Shown here one piece after another: positions 29,309 through 38,985 of a DNA stretch of 64,000 nucleotides. A program made the position numbers and the translations under genes. Position 1 is the first letter of the stretch, and every line of letters begins with the position of its first letter. The stretch is from Anaerolineaceae bacterium (lineage in GTDB: Bacteria; Chloroflexota; Anaerolineae; Anaerolineales; Anaerolineaceae): NCBI GenBank assembly GCA_002702705.1, contig PABH01000069.1:124001-188000 (forward strand), written 5' to 3'. Below the pieces are notes generated by a model. That model was not told the origin of the DNA. It searched no databases and saw only the letters and a list, made by a program, of their open reading frames with translations.

Positions 29309-31336
29309 TTACTTGCCACTTTGAATCTTTATAACCTGCTGTAACAATTCCGGTAGGTCACCTACATAGGTAAACACCAATCGCTGGCCAGCACGAGTTG
29401 CAGCCATGTAAATCTTTCTTGTATTATCTCGGATGACTTCTTCACGTTCTTCGTCAGATAACCGTAAGGATTGCTCCTGCTCAAATAATTCGCGAAGACC
29501 CACCAAAAAAACAATTGGGCTTTCCAAGCCAGCACCTGCATTTAAGGTGGTGACACGCACATAATTGCCAGGGTAGGTGTCTTTTGGGTCCATTGCTGTG
29601 CTCCTGGTATTTCGTTGGTTGATCGCTTTGATTAATGCATCTACGCCATTACCATTGGCATGCAACAACAAAAGGTCTCTCCGTGGACAACCATTGCTGA
29701 GAAAATTTTCGACTTCATTTGCAACACGAGCAATTTCATCCTGAGCACTATCCAGAGGAATGATCTGCGGTACTACACCATTTGGCATATTTAATAGATC
29801 CGGAGCCAGGATATCCTCATCCTTTTCCTCATCTAATCGCAATCGATAAAAGAGGGTTGCAAATTGCAATATCTCATGGGTTGTGCGATAACTATGCTTT
29901 AACTTATAGGTGCGACCACGCGCATCTAAACCGAGGCTTTTCCATGAAGTTTTTCTCCCAAGAAATCCCTGAGTTGGGTCGGCAACCAAAAACAGATGCG
30001 GGTTTTGTGGTTTTAACACACTTTGAATCAGATTGATCCAGATAGGCGCAAAAAACTGAGCTTCATCAATCAATACAACATCGTATTGTGGCAAGGAAAT
30101 ATCCCCGGATCTAGAGAGATGCCATATCTGCTGCGGTACGTCGCCCCAGTCACAGTTTTTTGCATCCTGTAATAAGTTCTGGTACATTTGCATGGCAATC
30201 CACATGCGTTTACGCTGTTCAGCTGTGAGACCAAACCCACGTCCACGCCGATCGACATTTAGATATTCGATCTCATTCATTGGAAGTTGGTCTTTTACCC
30301 AGTCAATTTCACCTTGAAGCATATATTCGTTGATCGAAGAACCCTTTAAGGTTGTTTGCCAGGCTTTACGAATTAATTCAACACGCTTTTTTAAAGGAAG
30401 TGGATCTTTCCAACCACCTGCCGTAGTCGATGAATTCAATTGTGTTTTACACCATCCAAAAAATGTATTCCAGGTGATATTGTTTGCCTTTTTTCCTTCT
30501 AACCGTTCAAATCGGCTTTCCAGGTCAAAACGTAACGGCCGGTTGTGGGTAAGAACCAAGTAACGCTTATCAGGATAGAATTGATATAACAAACGCAAAC
30601 GGTAAAGAAGAATTAATGTTTTTCCCGATCCAGCTACTCCATTGATGATATTTAACCGAAAATCACTACCCAAATTTTGCCCATCTGTTTCCAATGCGAG
30701 ATCAAGTTTTACAGCTTTTTCTTGATCATAATCGAGTAAGTAGTTGGTTAGTCCGGCTTTCAGACGCCGTGGATCGGACATACGAACCGTCATATCTTCC
30801 GGTACAACCACTTCAGGTGTAAAAATTTGTCGGATCTTCTCCAATGAGCGCGGATCGGGAATCTCCGGAAGTAAAAAATCTAACCAGTTGATATTCGAAT
30901 CAGATTGTAAAATCTCTTTTCCGACCCACTGTGGTTCGCCTTCTTCGCGTTTTAGGCGACTTTCCAATATATGTTTGTGGCTGATATTTGGAAAAATCAC
31001 CAGTGTTTCCAGTGGGTAATTGGCAGGCAAATCCAATTTAATTTTAAAGGAAGAGAACATAACTGATTCAGCTACCCCCAATGGTGGACGCTCCTCCTCT
31101 GGGATTAACAACATCTGTGCAGCAATACTTGTCTGGGCAGTGGTGGAACCACTTACCTTGATAAGTAATACTTTTCCTTCTTTGGTGATCATCAAAAAAT
31201 CGGGCGTATCAGGCTCCCAAGGTGCCAAGTGATGCCAGATATAAAAATCATTTGGCAAGTTTTTTAAGGCGCGAAAGGTTCGGTGCACCTCACTCGGTAT
31301 GGATTGTGGTAAAACATCCGGAAGTATATGCGCCAT
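29309..31336 (-). CDS. UvrD-type SF1 helicase with degenerate NERD-like N-terminus
   Basis: A protein of about 675 residues. The N-terminus contains PDFLMITKEGKVLLIKVSG, which resembles the NERD nuclease-related core (DF...vlEvKg) but lacks the expected Glu and Lys, so it is probably inactive or a binding fold. Helicase motifs: Walker A GVAGSGKT (~233-240), VVLIDEAQFF, VADPTQGF, KHSYRTTHE, TTLNAGAGLESP and IYMAATRAGQRL. LNVDRRGRGFGL is nearly the same motif as in the RelE-fused helicase at 20432-22549. ATG 31336 follows the stop of the upstream helicase by one base (TAACATG), showing tight coupling; ATG 31384 is in frame but would overlap that gene. Confidence 0.8.
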   Translation of the reverse strand: MAHILPDVLPQSIPSEVHRTFRALKNLPNDFYIWHHLAPWEPDTPDFLMITKEGKVLLIKVSGSTTAQTSIAAQMLLIPEEERPPLGVAESVMFSSFKIKLDLPANYPLETLVIFPNISHKHILESRLKREEGEPQWVGKEILQSDSNINWLDFLLPEIPDPRSLEKIRQIFTPEVVVPEDMTVRMSDPRRLKAGLTNYLLDYDQEKAVKLDLALETDGQNLGSDFRLNIINGVAGSGKTLILLYRLRLLYQFYPDKRYLVLTHNRPLRFDLESRFERLEGKKANNITWNTFFGWCKTQLNSSTTAGGWKDPLPLKKRVELIRKAWQTTLKGSSINEYMLQGEIDWVKDQLPMNEIEYLNVDRRGRGFGLTAEQRKRMWIAMQMYQNLLQDAKNCDWGDVPQQIWHLSRSGDISLPQYDVVLIDEAQFFAPIWINLIQSVLKPQNPHLFLVADPTQGFLGRKTSWKSLGLDARGRTYKLKHSYRTTHEILQFATLFYRLRLDEEKDEDILAPDLLNMPNGVVPQIIPLDSAQDEIARVANEVENFLSNGCPRRDLLLLHANGNGVDALIKAINQRNTRSTAMDPKDTYPGNYVRVTTLNAGAGLESPIVFLVGLRELFEQEQSLRLSDEEREEVIRDNTRKIYMAATRAGQRLVFTYVGDLPELLQQVIKIQSGK

Positions 31337-31337
31337 G

Positions 31338-33080
31338 TTAAACCAGGGAACCATCCGGTAATGTGATAAACAAACAATGGTCAATCAGATCGCGCAGCAT
31401 GTTAATAGTATCCGTCTGATTGGCATCATAACGATCAGCATCAAGCATGTGATGGCTGCCAATCAGGATCAATTTGGTGCGCGGGCGGGTGACGGCCACA
31501 TTTAATCGCTGTGGTTGAAAGAGAAAATCTGCCACTTGTGCAGCAAACGCAGGGCTGGCTGTTGCAAAAGAAACCAATACCACTTCACGTTCCTGTCCTT
31601 GCATACGCTCCACAGTATCCACCACAACTTCTTTCCAAATCTGATCATCCTGAACAGTACGTCGCAGCAGACTGCGGATCAGTCGGCTCTGTGCCCTATA
31701 TGGCACCACGACCCCGATTTCATCTGTAGGGATACCGTGGGTCAACAAGGCAATAATTAATTCGACAACGGTTTCTGCTTCCGTACGGCTGCGAATGGTC
31801 GTGTTACGGTGACATAGATCTAAAAAAACGGCTGGCGAATTGGGATCAAGTACAAAATCCCAAGAGGTTGATTGGTTAGAAAGTTGGAGACGCCGGACCG
31901 CAGCATCTGGGCTTGATTTTAAAATATTCTGATAAAATGTTTTGCTTGGCCAATCCGAGAGAATATCGTTCAACCGATACGTAATATTAAGCATGGTTTC
32001 ATTACCCCGCTCGGAAAGATAAGCAAAAATGGATGCTTTTGATATTTCTTCTTCTACAAAGGTTGTGATTGGCGGTAGTTGATTTTCGTCTCCGATAAAA
32101 ATGTACTTATTTCCTGCAAGCATTCCCATGATCGCCAATGGCAGAGTCACTTGAGAAGCCTCGTCAAAAATGACCACATCAAATTCGACATTTGATAAAC
32201 GTTGTGATTGCAGGGAAAAAGGCGTAGCGCCAACCACATAACCACCAGAAAGATTCCCAAATTCTGAAACATCAAAGTTTGAAAAATTGGGCACTACCAG
32301 ATCAACAGCATGTTTTTCATCTCCAATTTTACAAACAGCCAGGGTATCATCCAGACTTGCGATTTTGTTTAATGCATTATGTATGGCGCGATGGGTCAAC
32401 GCAGTGACCAAAACACGCTGACCATCTGCCACTAATAATCTGGTCAGATGTGCCAGCATAAAAGTTTTTCCCGAACCGGGTGGTCCCTGAATGAGGTGTA
32501 ATAAATCGACCGCATAAGCCTGGGCAATCGCTTCTACCTGGCTGGGATTCAAGCCGCTATCGGCTAATTGATTAACAACACGATCATAACGCGCATAATC
32601 CAGTTGAGGAACGAGCGACCCAAGAAGTAATGGCAGAATAGTATTTCGTCCACGCAGCGAATCGGCTGCCATGTCCAGCGCCGAAAGATAAAAAGCACTG
32701 GAATCAAACCAATCCTGATCGGCAATCCAACCATTCGGCTCTGATACCAGGAAAAATTGATTTCCCTTAATAATATTGGCTTCAAGTTCGGTTTCGCCAT
32801 CATATTGCAGCTCAATATGCAGTGCGTTTGGATCCTTTGGATTGCCGCGGTGCAAAACAAGCAAATCTCCCTCACGAAAACGCGAGTCATTTGTCTTACA
32901 GAACAATTGAATTATTCCGTCGTTTATCTTTCCTGAACGTATTCCTTCGATTGCCCATCCTTTGACAACACGTTCTCCTAATGGATGTGACCATTGTTTT
33001 TCCAGGGCAGAAAATTGGTGTTCAGCCTCAGATTGCACAAAATGACGCAAGCGTTGTAGCAACTGTGATGAGGACGACAT
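31338..33080 (-). CDS. Upf1/Dna2-like SF1B helicase
   Basis: A 580-residue helicase of the AAA_11/AAA_12 (Dna2/Nam7) type. The first ~180 residues are an unrecognised beta-rich module. Motifs: Walker A GPPGSGKT (199-206), VVIFDEASQVTLPLA, GDENQLPP, TVERMQGQEREVV and LNVAVTRPRTKLI. GGAGAAATATA ATG gives a good start. It is translationally coupled to the NERD-like UvrD helicase downstream, so the two SF1 helicases are likely to act together. No nuclease domain is seen in this protein. The pair stands at the edge of the defence island. Confidence 0.85.
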   Translation of the reverse strand: MSSSSQLLQRLRHFVQSEAEHQFSALEKQWSHPLGERVVKGWAIEGIRSGKINDGIIQLFCKTNDSRFREGDLLVLHRGNPKDPNALHIELQYDGETELEANIIKGNQFFLVSEPNGWIADQDWFDSSAFYLSALDMAADSLRGRNTILPLLLGSLVPQLDYARYDRVVNQLADSGLNPSQVEAIAQAYAVDLLHLIQGPPGSGKTFMLAHLTRLLVADGQRVLVTALTHRAIHNALNKIASLDDTLAVCKIGDEKHAVDLVVPNFSNFDVSEFGNLSGGYVVGATPFSLQSQRLSNVEFDVVIFDEASQVTLPLAIMGMLAGNKYIFIGDENQLPPITTFVEEEISKASIFAYLSERGNETMLNITYRLNDILSDWPSKTFYQNILKSSPDAAVRRLQLSNQSTSWDFVLDPNSPAVFLDLCHRNTTIRSRTEAETVVELIIALLTHGIPTDEIGVVVPYRAQSRLIRSLLRRTVQDDQIWKEVVVDTVERMQGQEREVVLVSFATASPAFAAQVADFLFQPQRLNVAVTRPRTKLILIGSHHMLDADRYDANQTDTINMLRDLIDHCLFITLPDGSLV

Positions 33081-33274
33081 TATATTTCTCCATATTGGAT
33101 GGGGTTTTTATAAATTGCACCCCTAAAATTTACTTTTCGTTTTTTGATTATATCATCAGGGAAGAAATATAAATGAATGTATGGGGAATGGAATTTCTGG
33201 AAGTTTTATGGAATTAATAAGAGACTTGGCAGTCGAGGACTTATGGTACTATAAAATTGACCAAGGAGAATATC

Positions 33275-33589
33275 ATGTCAATTCAAAAAGTAACCGGTTA
33301 TTTGTTTCTTAATGAATACCCCGAAGTTCCAGCTTCTGAATTCCCAACCAAAATGGATTGTGTTGGTTATACCTACATGTCGATGGTGCAGCTGTGCAAT
33401 ATTTCCGAGGCGTTCGGTAATGGAAGGTCTTCTGCTTGTAATGCCTTTGGTGGGGACAATGGTGCCATACCTGTTCAAGCAGACCGGCAAACATGGGTGT
33501 GGAATCAGTCAGGTCACAGCAGAAAGAAATTCGTCAAGATTAGAGCGGTATTGAAATACTTTGAGGAAGTCGGGCTTGATTGGAAGTAA
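33275..33589 (+). CDS. small hypothetical protein
   Basis: A 104-residue protein of unknown family. ATG 33275 is chosen because AAGGAGAATATC precedes it; TTG 33257 is in frame but has no ribosome site. The sequence is polar with several aromatic residues (TYMSMVQLCN, TWVWNQSGHSRKKF). No signal peptide or membrane segment is seen. It stands alone between two minus-strand operons. Confidence 0.55.
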   Translation: MSIQKVTGYLFLNEYPEVPASEFPTKMDCVGYTYMSMVQLCNISEAFGNGRSSACNAFGGDNGAIPVQADRQTWVWNQSGHSRKKFVKIRAVLKYFEEVGLDWK

Positions 33590-33811
33590 AAAACACGTTT
33601 TATTCTCTGTCATATTATCATTGATATCAATAACCGTACAACTGGTTTTTAATCTAATTAAAGGAAAATCACACACAGTTTTCTCGAACCGAGGGGAAAA
33701 CACGCTGACTATGTACTCAACAAAACAAATAGTATGACCGAAACCAAGTTGGTGTATGGGTACTTTAAGTTTGAGAAATCATAAGAATAAAAAATAACAC
33801 CCCGCAAGAAA

Positions 33812-33850
33812 CAAAAAATCAGGCTGAATTATACTCAGCCTGATTTTTTG
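33812..33850. terminator. bidirectional rho-independent terminator
   Basis: A perfect 16-bp stem: left arm 33812-33827 and right arm 33835-33850, with loop ATTATAC. The core is ATCAGGCTGA/TCAGCCTGAT flanked by six A on the left and six T on the right, so it works in both directions. It begins directly after the minus-strand stop at 33851 and also ends plus-strand transcripts. Confidence 0.9.
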
Positions 33851-36800
33851 TTATATTCCAAATCCCATCTGACCCTCCGGGACTATCTCCTTTCGTTTCG
33901 GTCTGCTTAAAACGATGGTTTTTTGGTTAATCCATTCATCCCAGGTCAACGTCTTAGTGCCAGGAACAATGACGGCACTCGGTAAAGTTAAACTACCAAG
34001 TGGGTTATGACTAACCTGCAAATCATCCGCAAACAAGGTCTGCAAATCAGAGAGCTTTGCCCCATCTAACACGTCACGGGCTAGTTGAGTCAGGAAGTCA
34101 CCTTCCTCTTCCGGAACGATGGCACCACCGACTTCATCACCATATACCAATTGAGCAGCTTTCATTTTTCTGCCCATCAGTGCCAAGGCGGTTGCTTCCA
34201 TGGTTGTGTTGTAAACCGAAAAAATCGCTTTAACTGGCTTGGTTTGACCCAAACGCCATACGCGCCGGACACTTTGCCATAACGTATAGAGCGAATATTC
34301 GATCTCAAAAAATACAACGGTTGAGAATTGCACCAGGTCGAGACCCGTCTCCACAAGCCGAGGGTTACAGATCAAAACATCGATGGAGTTCACACGTTTG
34401 GCGATCCATTCTTCGCGTTTTCGCGGGTTTACATTACCGCCCAAGATGGAAACTCTCAGTCCATTGGCTTGCAGCGGCATCATTACCCGGTCTTGTATAT
34501 CGCGGGTGCCGGTTTGTCGTACGTAGATCAGCACTTTGCGCCCTTGCTGCTTTTCGATTTTGCAGAAATCAGCCAGCCAACTTTCTTTTGGTAACCACTT
34601 GCAGCCATTCGGGTTACTCGAAGAGTACCCCGTGGGTATTGCCGGTAGATCCATTAGCGGCACTTTTCGCACGGACTTCCCATCCTCGCTATTTATTTCA
34701 TCCACAATTACAACCTCATCCCGAAACGCAGAATTTGGTCTCGCGAGACTCCATTGCAGCCAGGAGGAGAGATAACGGCCGGATTGGACTGCTAGTTGTT
34801 TGAGACTGTTATTCATGCTGTGGTACTGCTGTCCCTGATCATCGAGCATATCCAGGGTTACCACCTCTTCTTTGTAAGAAGGCATTGCCATGTTCAGATC
34901 CTTCAAACTCAGGAAGATTGTTGTATCCAACAACCGGCTGACGATCGCCGGGCTCACACCAGGTTGTTCTTTTGCCTGATTGCGGTAACGCCGGTTGCCA
35001 GTGTAAACGCCATCCTCGTCAGCATCATCATATCGTCTTCGCCTGGTAGTTTCTAACACACCATACAATCGCGCCCAACGTTTCTCATCATGAAATGCGA
35101 AGTCGCGTCGAACGCCTTGGTTCAGACGATGCAGCAGCCAGAAAATCGACGTTGATTTCCCACCGAAGAATGTACCGGTGAGGGTTAACGTCCACTTCAC
35201 AGCGGTAACCAATTGATGAAACGCTACACCGCGATCTGATGACTTGGATTTAAACTGATGCACCTCATCTGCGATTAACAACTTGAAAGCACCTTTGGCA
35301 TGTTTGGCGATGTACTCCGAGATACTATGGCGTCTTGCTCCATAGAATTCAAACAAAGGTGTCCCACAAGGACGAGAGCTCCAGATTGGGTCACCGTTGG
35401 CGTCCTGTTTAGCCTTTTCGTCTGTTTCCAACTCCCATCCGGGAATACGATTGTGGCAAAACTGGCGTTTATCGGCAAATGTTGTTGCTTCAGTCACGGG
35501 AATGATAAATCCGTCCTTTTCGGACATTAGCACTTTACCACATCCAGGACAGGCGCAGGCATCTACGATCTTACCAGTTAGTGGATCCCTCGCTTTTCGG
35601 GTGATTACCGCAGGTTGCCACCTTGTTCCGAACTTCGCAGAGGTGTGAGCTATAACCGCCACCCATTTGGGTTGTGAACCTCCTGTTCTTTTTGCTGTTT
35701 CACTCGCCTGGTGATATTGATCAAGGAAATCACGCACATCATTTACATCATAAGCTTCATTGCTGTTACGCCCAATCCGGCGCAGTTCACGCGCATGAGC
35801 CCCTGGGATCACCTCTTCGATCTCGCGGATCCATTTGGGTACCAGATGCGGCGGGCAAAGTACAATTGCCGGATAGGCATCTAGCAGCTCAATCACGCCG
35901 GTGGAAATTGTCGTTTTGCCGGTTCCCATCTCTGCCTGGCAGTTGGCTACGCTGTTCTTACGAATAGAGCGTGCAAGCGCTGCCGCAGCATGTCGCTGTG
36001 TAGGTAATAATCCTGCCCGTTCTTGACCCGGCAGCGGTTTCCGCTGTGTGCCAAGCTTATCCAGTATTGCGATCTCCTTCTGTGATGGGTCAAGATTGTA
36101 GAGCGGTTTGTAGGTTTCCAGAACATGGGTTGCGATCTTCTCACCATGAGCTTTCATGAACTCCGAGAGGCCTTTTACGTCCTGGATCACCTGAATACCA
36201 TCCTGCTTCAGGACTGCAACGGTTGTTACAAAGCGGTCTTTATAAGTTTCAACGACGGTATTTGAGTCTTTGGCATCTGGCTGCTCAGTCTTCTCGATTA
36301 CTTTGATTACCCGGCCCTTGATTAGCATCGGCTTACCCTCTTCATCGGTTAATCGTACCGTGCCCATCATGCCAGAGGCCATGAGCATAGCGATATGCCC
36401 TTTTTTTAAGGGCATGACCGGCTGGGAGAGCTGAGCTAACCCTCGTTTTGGGTGAATCAAATCCAGCCATTCGCTGGTTCGGTGAATGCCTGCTTCAATC
36501 GTGGCTTCAACCACTTCCTCCGGTTCCCAATCCGTGCGCTTGAACACAATCGCTTTGCCATTTGCCGCACGTGTTGGCGCGGGTTGCAGCTCATAGATCG
36601 GTTCATTAGCAGGTCTGATGGCTTCCAATTCAGTGGTAGCCAGACCTTGCAGGGAAAGTACCTCCTTATCAGTTGGTGGTTGGTAGAGTTTGCGTTTGTA
36701 TCCCAATACCACCACTTGTTTGTATTTCTCATACAAGCCATCAGGAAAACGATAGACTGAGATGGCTTCGTAATGTCCTGTCAGCAAACGAGCGACTTCC

Positions 36801-37249
36801 ACCACACCCAGGATTTTTTGAGGGACGATATAGGTCAGTAAGCCACCTCGCATCAGCTTGGATGTGGTTGTTTTGAGGAAACCCCACTCCAATCTTTTGC
36901 TTGTCCCACTGCTTTGTGTGGGGTGACCTTCAAACCGGTCAAACTCGTAAGGTGGGTTCAGGTAGAGCCAGGAAACACTTTCGTCGCTCAGTGTGCAAGC
37001 CTGCCAGGGAGCCTGGTAGACTTTATCCATCACATTTTGCGCCTTCTCAGCTCGGTCTGGAGAGAGTTCTACACCCCAGGTTTCGCAGTTAAGGGCTTTT
37101 CCCAGGATGGAAACGGCTTTTCCTTCTCCTGCACATGGATCAAATAACCGCCCTGAATCGATAGGCGGCTTCAAGTAGGTTTGAATGATTTCAACTACTG
37201 GTTCATCTGTGGGGTAATACCCCATTTTTTCAATTGCTGGTGGACGCAT
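33851..37249 (-). CDS. DUF6094-like DNA methyltransferase fused to SNF2-type helicase
   Basis: A 1132-residue fusion. Residues 1-200 are a SAM-dependent N6-adenine-type methyltransferase: FDPCAGEGKAVSIL (motif I) and LYLNPPYEFDRF (catalytic NPPY). This fits the DUF6094 family found on mobile elements. The C-terminal two thirds are an SF2/SNF2-like helicase: EMGTGKTTIS (Walker A), IADEVHQF (DEVH), TLTGTFFGG, then VETGLDLVQFSTV and SVRRVWRLGQTKPV. A CACPGCGKV...CHNRI...CGTPL segment suggests a zinc site. AAAGGAG precedes ATG. No cognate nuclease is adjacent, so it may protect or process element DNA rather than restrict. Confidence 0.85.
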   Translation of the reverse strand: MRPPAIEKMGYYPTDEPVVEIIQTYLKPPIDSGRLFDPCAGEGKAVSILGKALNCETWGVELSPDRAEKAQNVMDKVYQAPWQACTLSDESVSWLYLNPPYEFDRFEGHPTQSSGTSKRLEWGFLKTTTSKLMRGGLLTYIVPQKILGVVEVARLLTGHYEAISVYRFPDGLYEKYKQVVVLGYKRKLYQPPTDKEVLSLQGLATTELEAIRPANEPIYELQPAPTRAANGKAIVFKRTDWEPEEVVEATIEAGIHRTSEWLDLIHPKRGLAQLSQPVMPLKKGHIAMLMASGMMGTVRLTDEEGKPMLIKGRVIKVIEKTEQPDAKDSNTVVETYKDRFVTTVAVLKQDGIQVIQDVKGLSEFMKAHGEKIATHVLETYKPLYNLDPSQKEIAILDKLGTQRKPLPGQERAGLLPTQRHAAAALARSIRKNSVANCQAEMGTGKTTISTGVIELLDAYPAIVLCPPHLVPKWIREIEEVIPGAHARELRRIGRNSNEAYDVNDVRDFLDQYHQASETAKRTGGSQPKWVAVIAHTSAKFGTRWQPAVITRKARDPLTGKIVDACACPGCGKVLMSEKDGFIIPVTEATTFADKRQFCHNRIPGWELETDEKAKQDANGDPIWSSRPCGTPLFEFYGARRHSISEYIAKHAKGAFKLLIADEVHQFKSKSSDRGVAFHQLVTAVKWTLTLTGTFFGGKSTSIFWLLHRLNQGVRRDFAFHDEKRWARLYGVLETTRRRRYDDADEDGVYTGNRRYRNQAKEQPGVSPAIVSRLLDTTIFLSLKDLNMAMPSYKEEVVTLDMLDDQGQQYHSMNNSLKQLAVQSGRYLSSWLQWSLARPNSAFRDEVVIVDEINSEDGKSVRKVPLMDLPAIPTGYSSSNPNGCKWLPKESWLADFCKIEKQQGRKVLIYVRQTGTRDIQDRVMMPLQANGLRVSILGGNVNPRKREEWIAKRVNSIDVLICNPRLVETGLDLVQFSTVVFFEIEYSLYTLWQSVRRVWRLGQTKPVKAIFSVYNTTMEATALALMGRKMKAAQLVYGDEVGGAIVPEEEGDFLTQLARDVLDGAKLSDLQTLFADDLQVSHNPLGSLTLPSAVIVPGTKTLTWDEWINQKTIVLSRPKRKEIVPEGQMGFGI

Positions 37250-37386
37250 TGTTCACTCCTTTGGAACAATCCGCACAAAGTGCAGAGGTTTGTATGAAAT
37301 TATTTCCCCGTTGGAGATGCGTCTAACCCCTTGAGGGGAAAACGGGCCCCCTCCGGGGTGAAATTAGTAGTAATTTACAAGTTGGT

Positions 37387-38454
37387 TTAGACTGTTAGTG
37401 AGATTTCCTCCAGTGTAAACAATTCAGAAAGAAATTCTTTCCAGTCAGCTTGCAGGTCGATACTGGCTCCCAGGACACAGTCTCCTCCAACAACCAGGTT
37501 TTGGACCAAATTGTGGTTTCGTGCATGGTGCCAAAGTGTTGCAGCCCATTCGTCTAGAATGGGTACTTCCAAGGCTTCTTTGATCCGGTCGACAAAAAGT
37601 TGGATCAAAGTACCTCGAGGATCTGGTGTTTCTCGGAACACGAGCAGAAACGTTCGTTGGTCTTCGGGTTCCCATTTGCTTGATAAAGCCAGCCGTGATA
37701 CAAAACCAACATGATGGCTGGTATATTCTGGCATGGCTAACCAAGCTTGTTCATATTTTTCGGTGGGCAGTAGAGTAATATCACTCATACCATCTTGTGA
37801 CATTTGTAGTTGTTTTCCGCACATGAGTGTTGCCCGCAGCGAATCCAGACTGGTCTTGTAACCGACCATACCGATGTATGCCAAATTGTGGTCGCTGTCA
37901 TAGGCATAACCAGTGACATGTGCCAGGGCTTGCCCATTGCGTAACTTTGGAACCGCTTCAGAAAAAAGCCGGTCGCTTGGTTGAACAATTATATTTTCCG
38001 ATATTGAGATTTTCCAAATAACAACCCCTGCATTTATCCTCGTGAGTTCTTCATTTATCTCTCTAAGCACCTCGTATAACCCCTTCCAGGGTTGCACACC
38101 AGTGAATGTTATGTGAGTTTCACCGTTTTGGATCGTAATTCGGCGACCCTGAATATCTAGGTTGGCTTCAGCCAACATTAAAGGACGATAATTAACCAAT
38201 GCGGACGGTAATTTTTCTCCAGGTATTGCGATAAACAGGTATGCACCAAGTTCTGAGTTGTAATTTAAGTAACCGGCTTTCCCAACTTTATAATCATATG
38301 GGTATGTCGCCCGGGATAGATCCCGACCCAAATCATCTCGGGTTGGGAGTCCACTACCATCTTTGTAAGCAGAAATCACAATATTCCCTTCCCTTTGTTT
38401 GGCGATAATCTGTTTCACTTTATCGCGCAGATAGACGTCCTCATAATCATTCAT
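37387..38454 (-). CDS. hypothetical mobile-element protein
   Basis: A 355-residue protein of unknown family. ATG 38454 has a perfect AAGGAGGAATAT site; longer readings do not. It is mixed alpha/beta with no catalytic or membrane motif I can recognise. The run LGRDLSRATYPYDY near residue 35 and PWKGLYEVLREINEEL near 115 are its most distinctive parts. It is in series with the other minus-strand maintenance genes and is 137 bp upstream of the methyltransferase-helicase gene. Confidence 0.65.
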   Translation of the reverse strand: MNDYEDVYLRDKVKQIIAKQREGNIVISAYKDGSGLPTRDDLGRDLSRATYPYDYKVGKAGYLNYNSELGAYLFIAIPGEKLPSALVNYRPLMLAEANLDIQGRRITIQNGETHITFTGVQPWKGLYEVLREINEELTRINAGVVIWKISISENIIVQPSDRLFSEAVPKLRNGQALAHVTGYAYDSDHNLAYIGMVGYKTSLDSLRATLMCGKQLQMSQDGMSDITLLPTEKYEQAWLAMPEYTSHHVGFVSRLALSSKWEPEDQRTFLLVFRETPDPRGTLIQLFVDRIKEALEVPILDEWAATLWHHARNHNLVQNLVVGGDCVLGASIDLQADWKEFLSELFTLEEISLTV

Positions 38455-38540
38455 ATATTCCTCCTTGTAAAATTTTGTTAGTGAAGTTACGCAAAACCGC
38501 AGGATGTTCAAATCCTGCGGTTAATCAAAGTTCGAAGAGG

Positions 38541-38966
38541 TTAAAAATTGGTTAAAGTATCATCACTGTTTGCCCAATACCCTTCGTCATCCCCCAAACG
38601 AGAAGCATTTTCGTATTGCTCTGTTAAGGATCCTTCATCGTCTTCCATATCCGGTGGTTCGAGTAAAGCTCGGATGGTTGGATGTGCATTGGTGAGTAGG
38701 CGAATGTAGGTTTGCCATGGCAAGGGTTTTTCATTTACCAACGATGTTTGGATACTTTGGATTAAATCAACCAGACAATTCTCGTCTAATCGGTCCGCTG
38801 TTAATCCATAATCAACGAGGGTATGTGCGAAAACCTCAGCTACCTGTCCCCAAGTGATCATTAATGCCGGGGACTCTAACTGAAACCCTGCCTGAACAAG
38901 TATTTTGGATACTTCAAAACCATTTTCTAAATATTCAAGTTCTTGTAAAGATAGTAATTCTTTCAT
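38541..38966 (-). CDS. hypothetical acidic protein
   Basis: A 141-residue acidic protein with AAGGAGAAGCAA before the ATG. The C-terminal 40 residues are rich in Asp and Glu (PPDMEDDEGSL) and likely disordered. No known family recognised. It lies between the radC gene and the 355-residue unknown gene on the same strand, probably cotranscribed with both. Confidence 0.6.
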   Translation of the reverse strand: MKELLSLQELEYLENGFEVSKILVQAGFQLESPALMITWGQVAEVFAHTLVDYGLTADRLDENCLVDLIQSIQTSLVNEKPLPWQTYIRLLTNAHPTIRALLEPPDMEDDEGSLTEQYENASRLGDDEGYWANSDDTLTNF

Positions 38967-38985
38967 TTGCTTCTCCTTGTATTAA

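Noticed and set aside
34321-34803. 160-codon plus-strand ORF opposite the methyltransferase-helicase gene
   Set aside because: Shadow of the minus-strand gene; Arg- and Ser-rich composition without domain features.
37321-37360. CCCCTTGAGGGG and following G+C-rich hairpin upstream of the 33851-37249 gene
   Set aside because: Arms are only 4-5 bp and no T-run follows, so neither terminator nor riboswitch is supported; at most a local leader structure.
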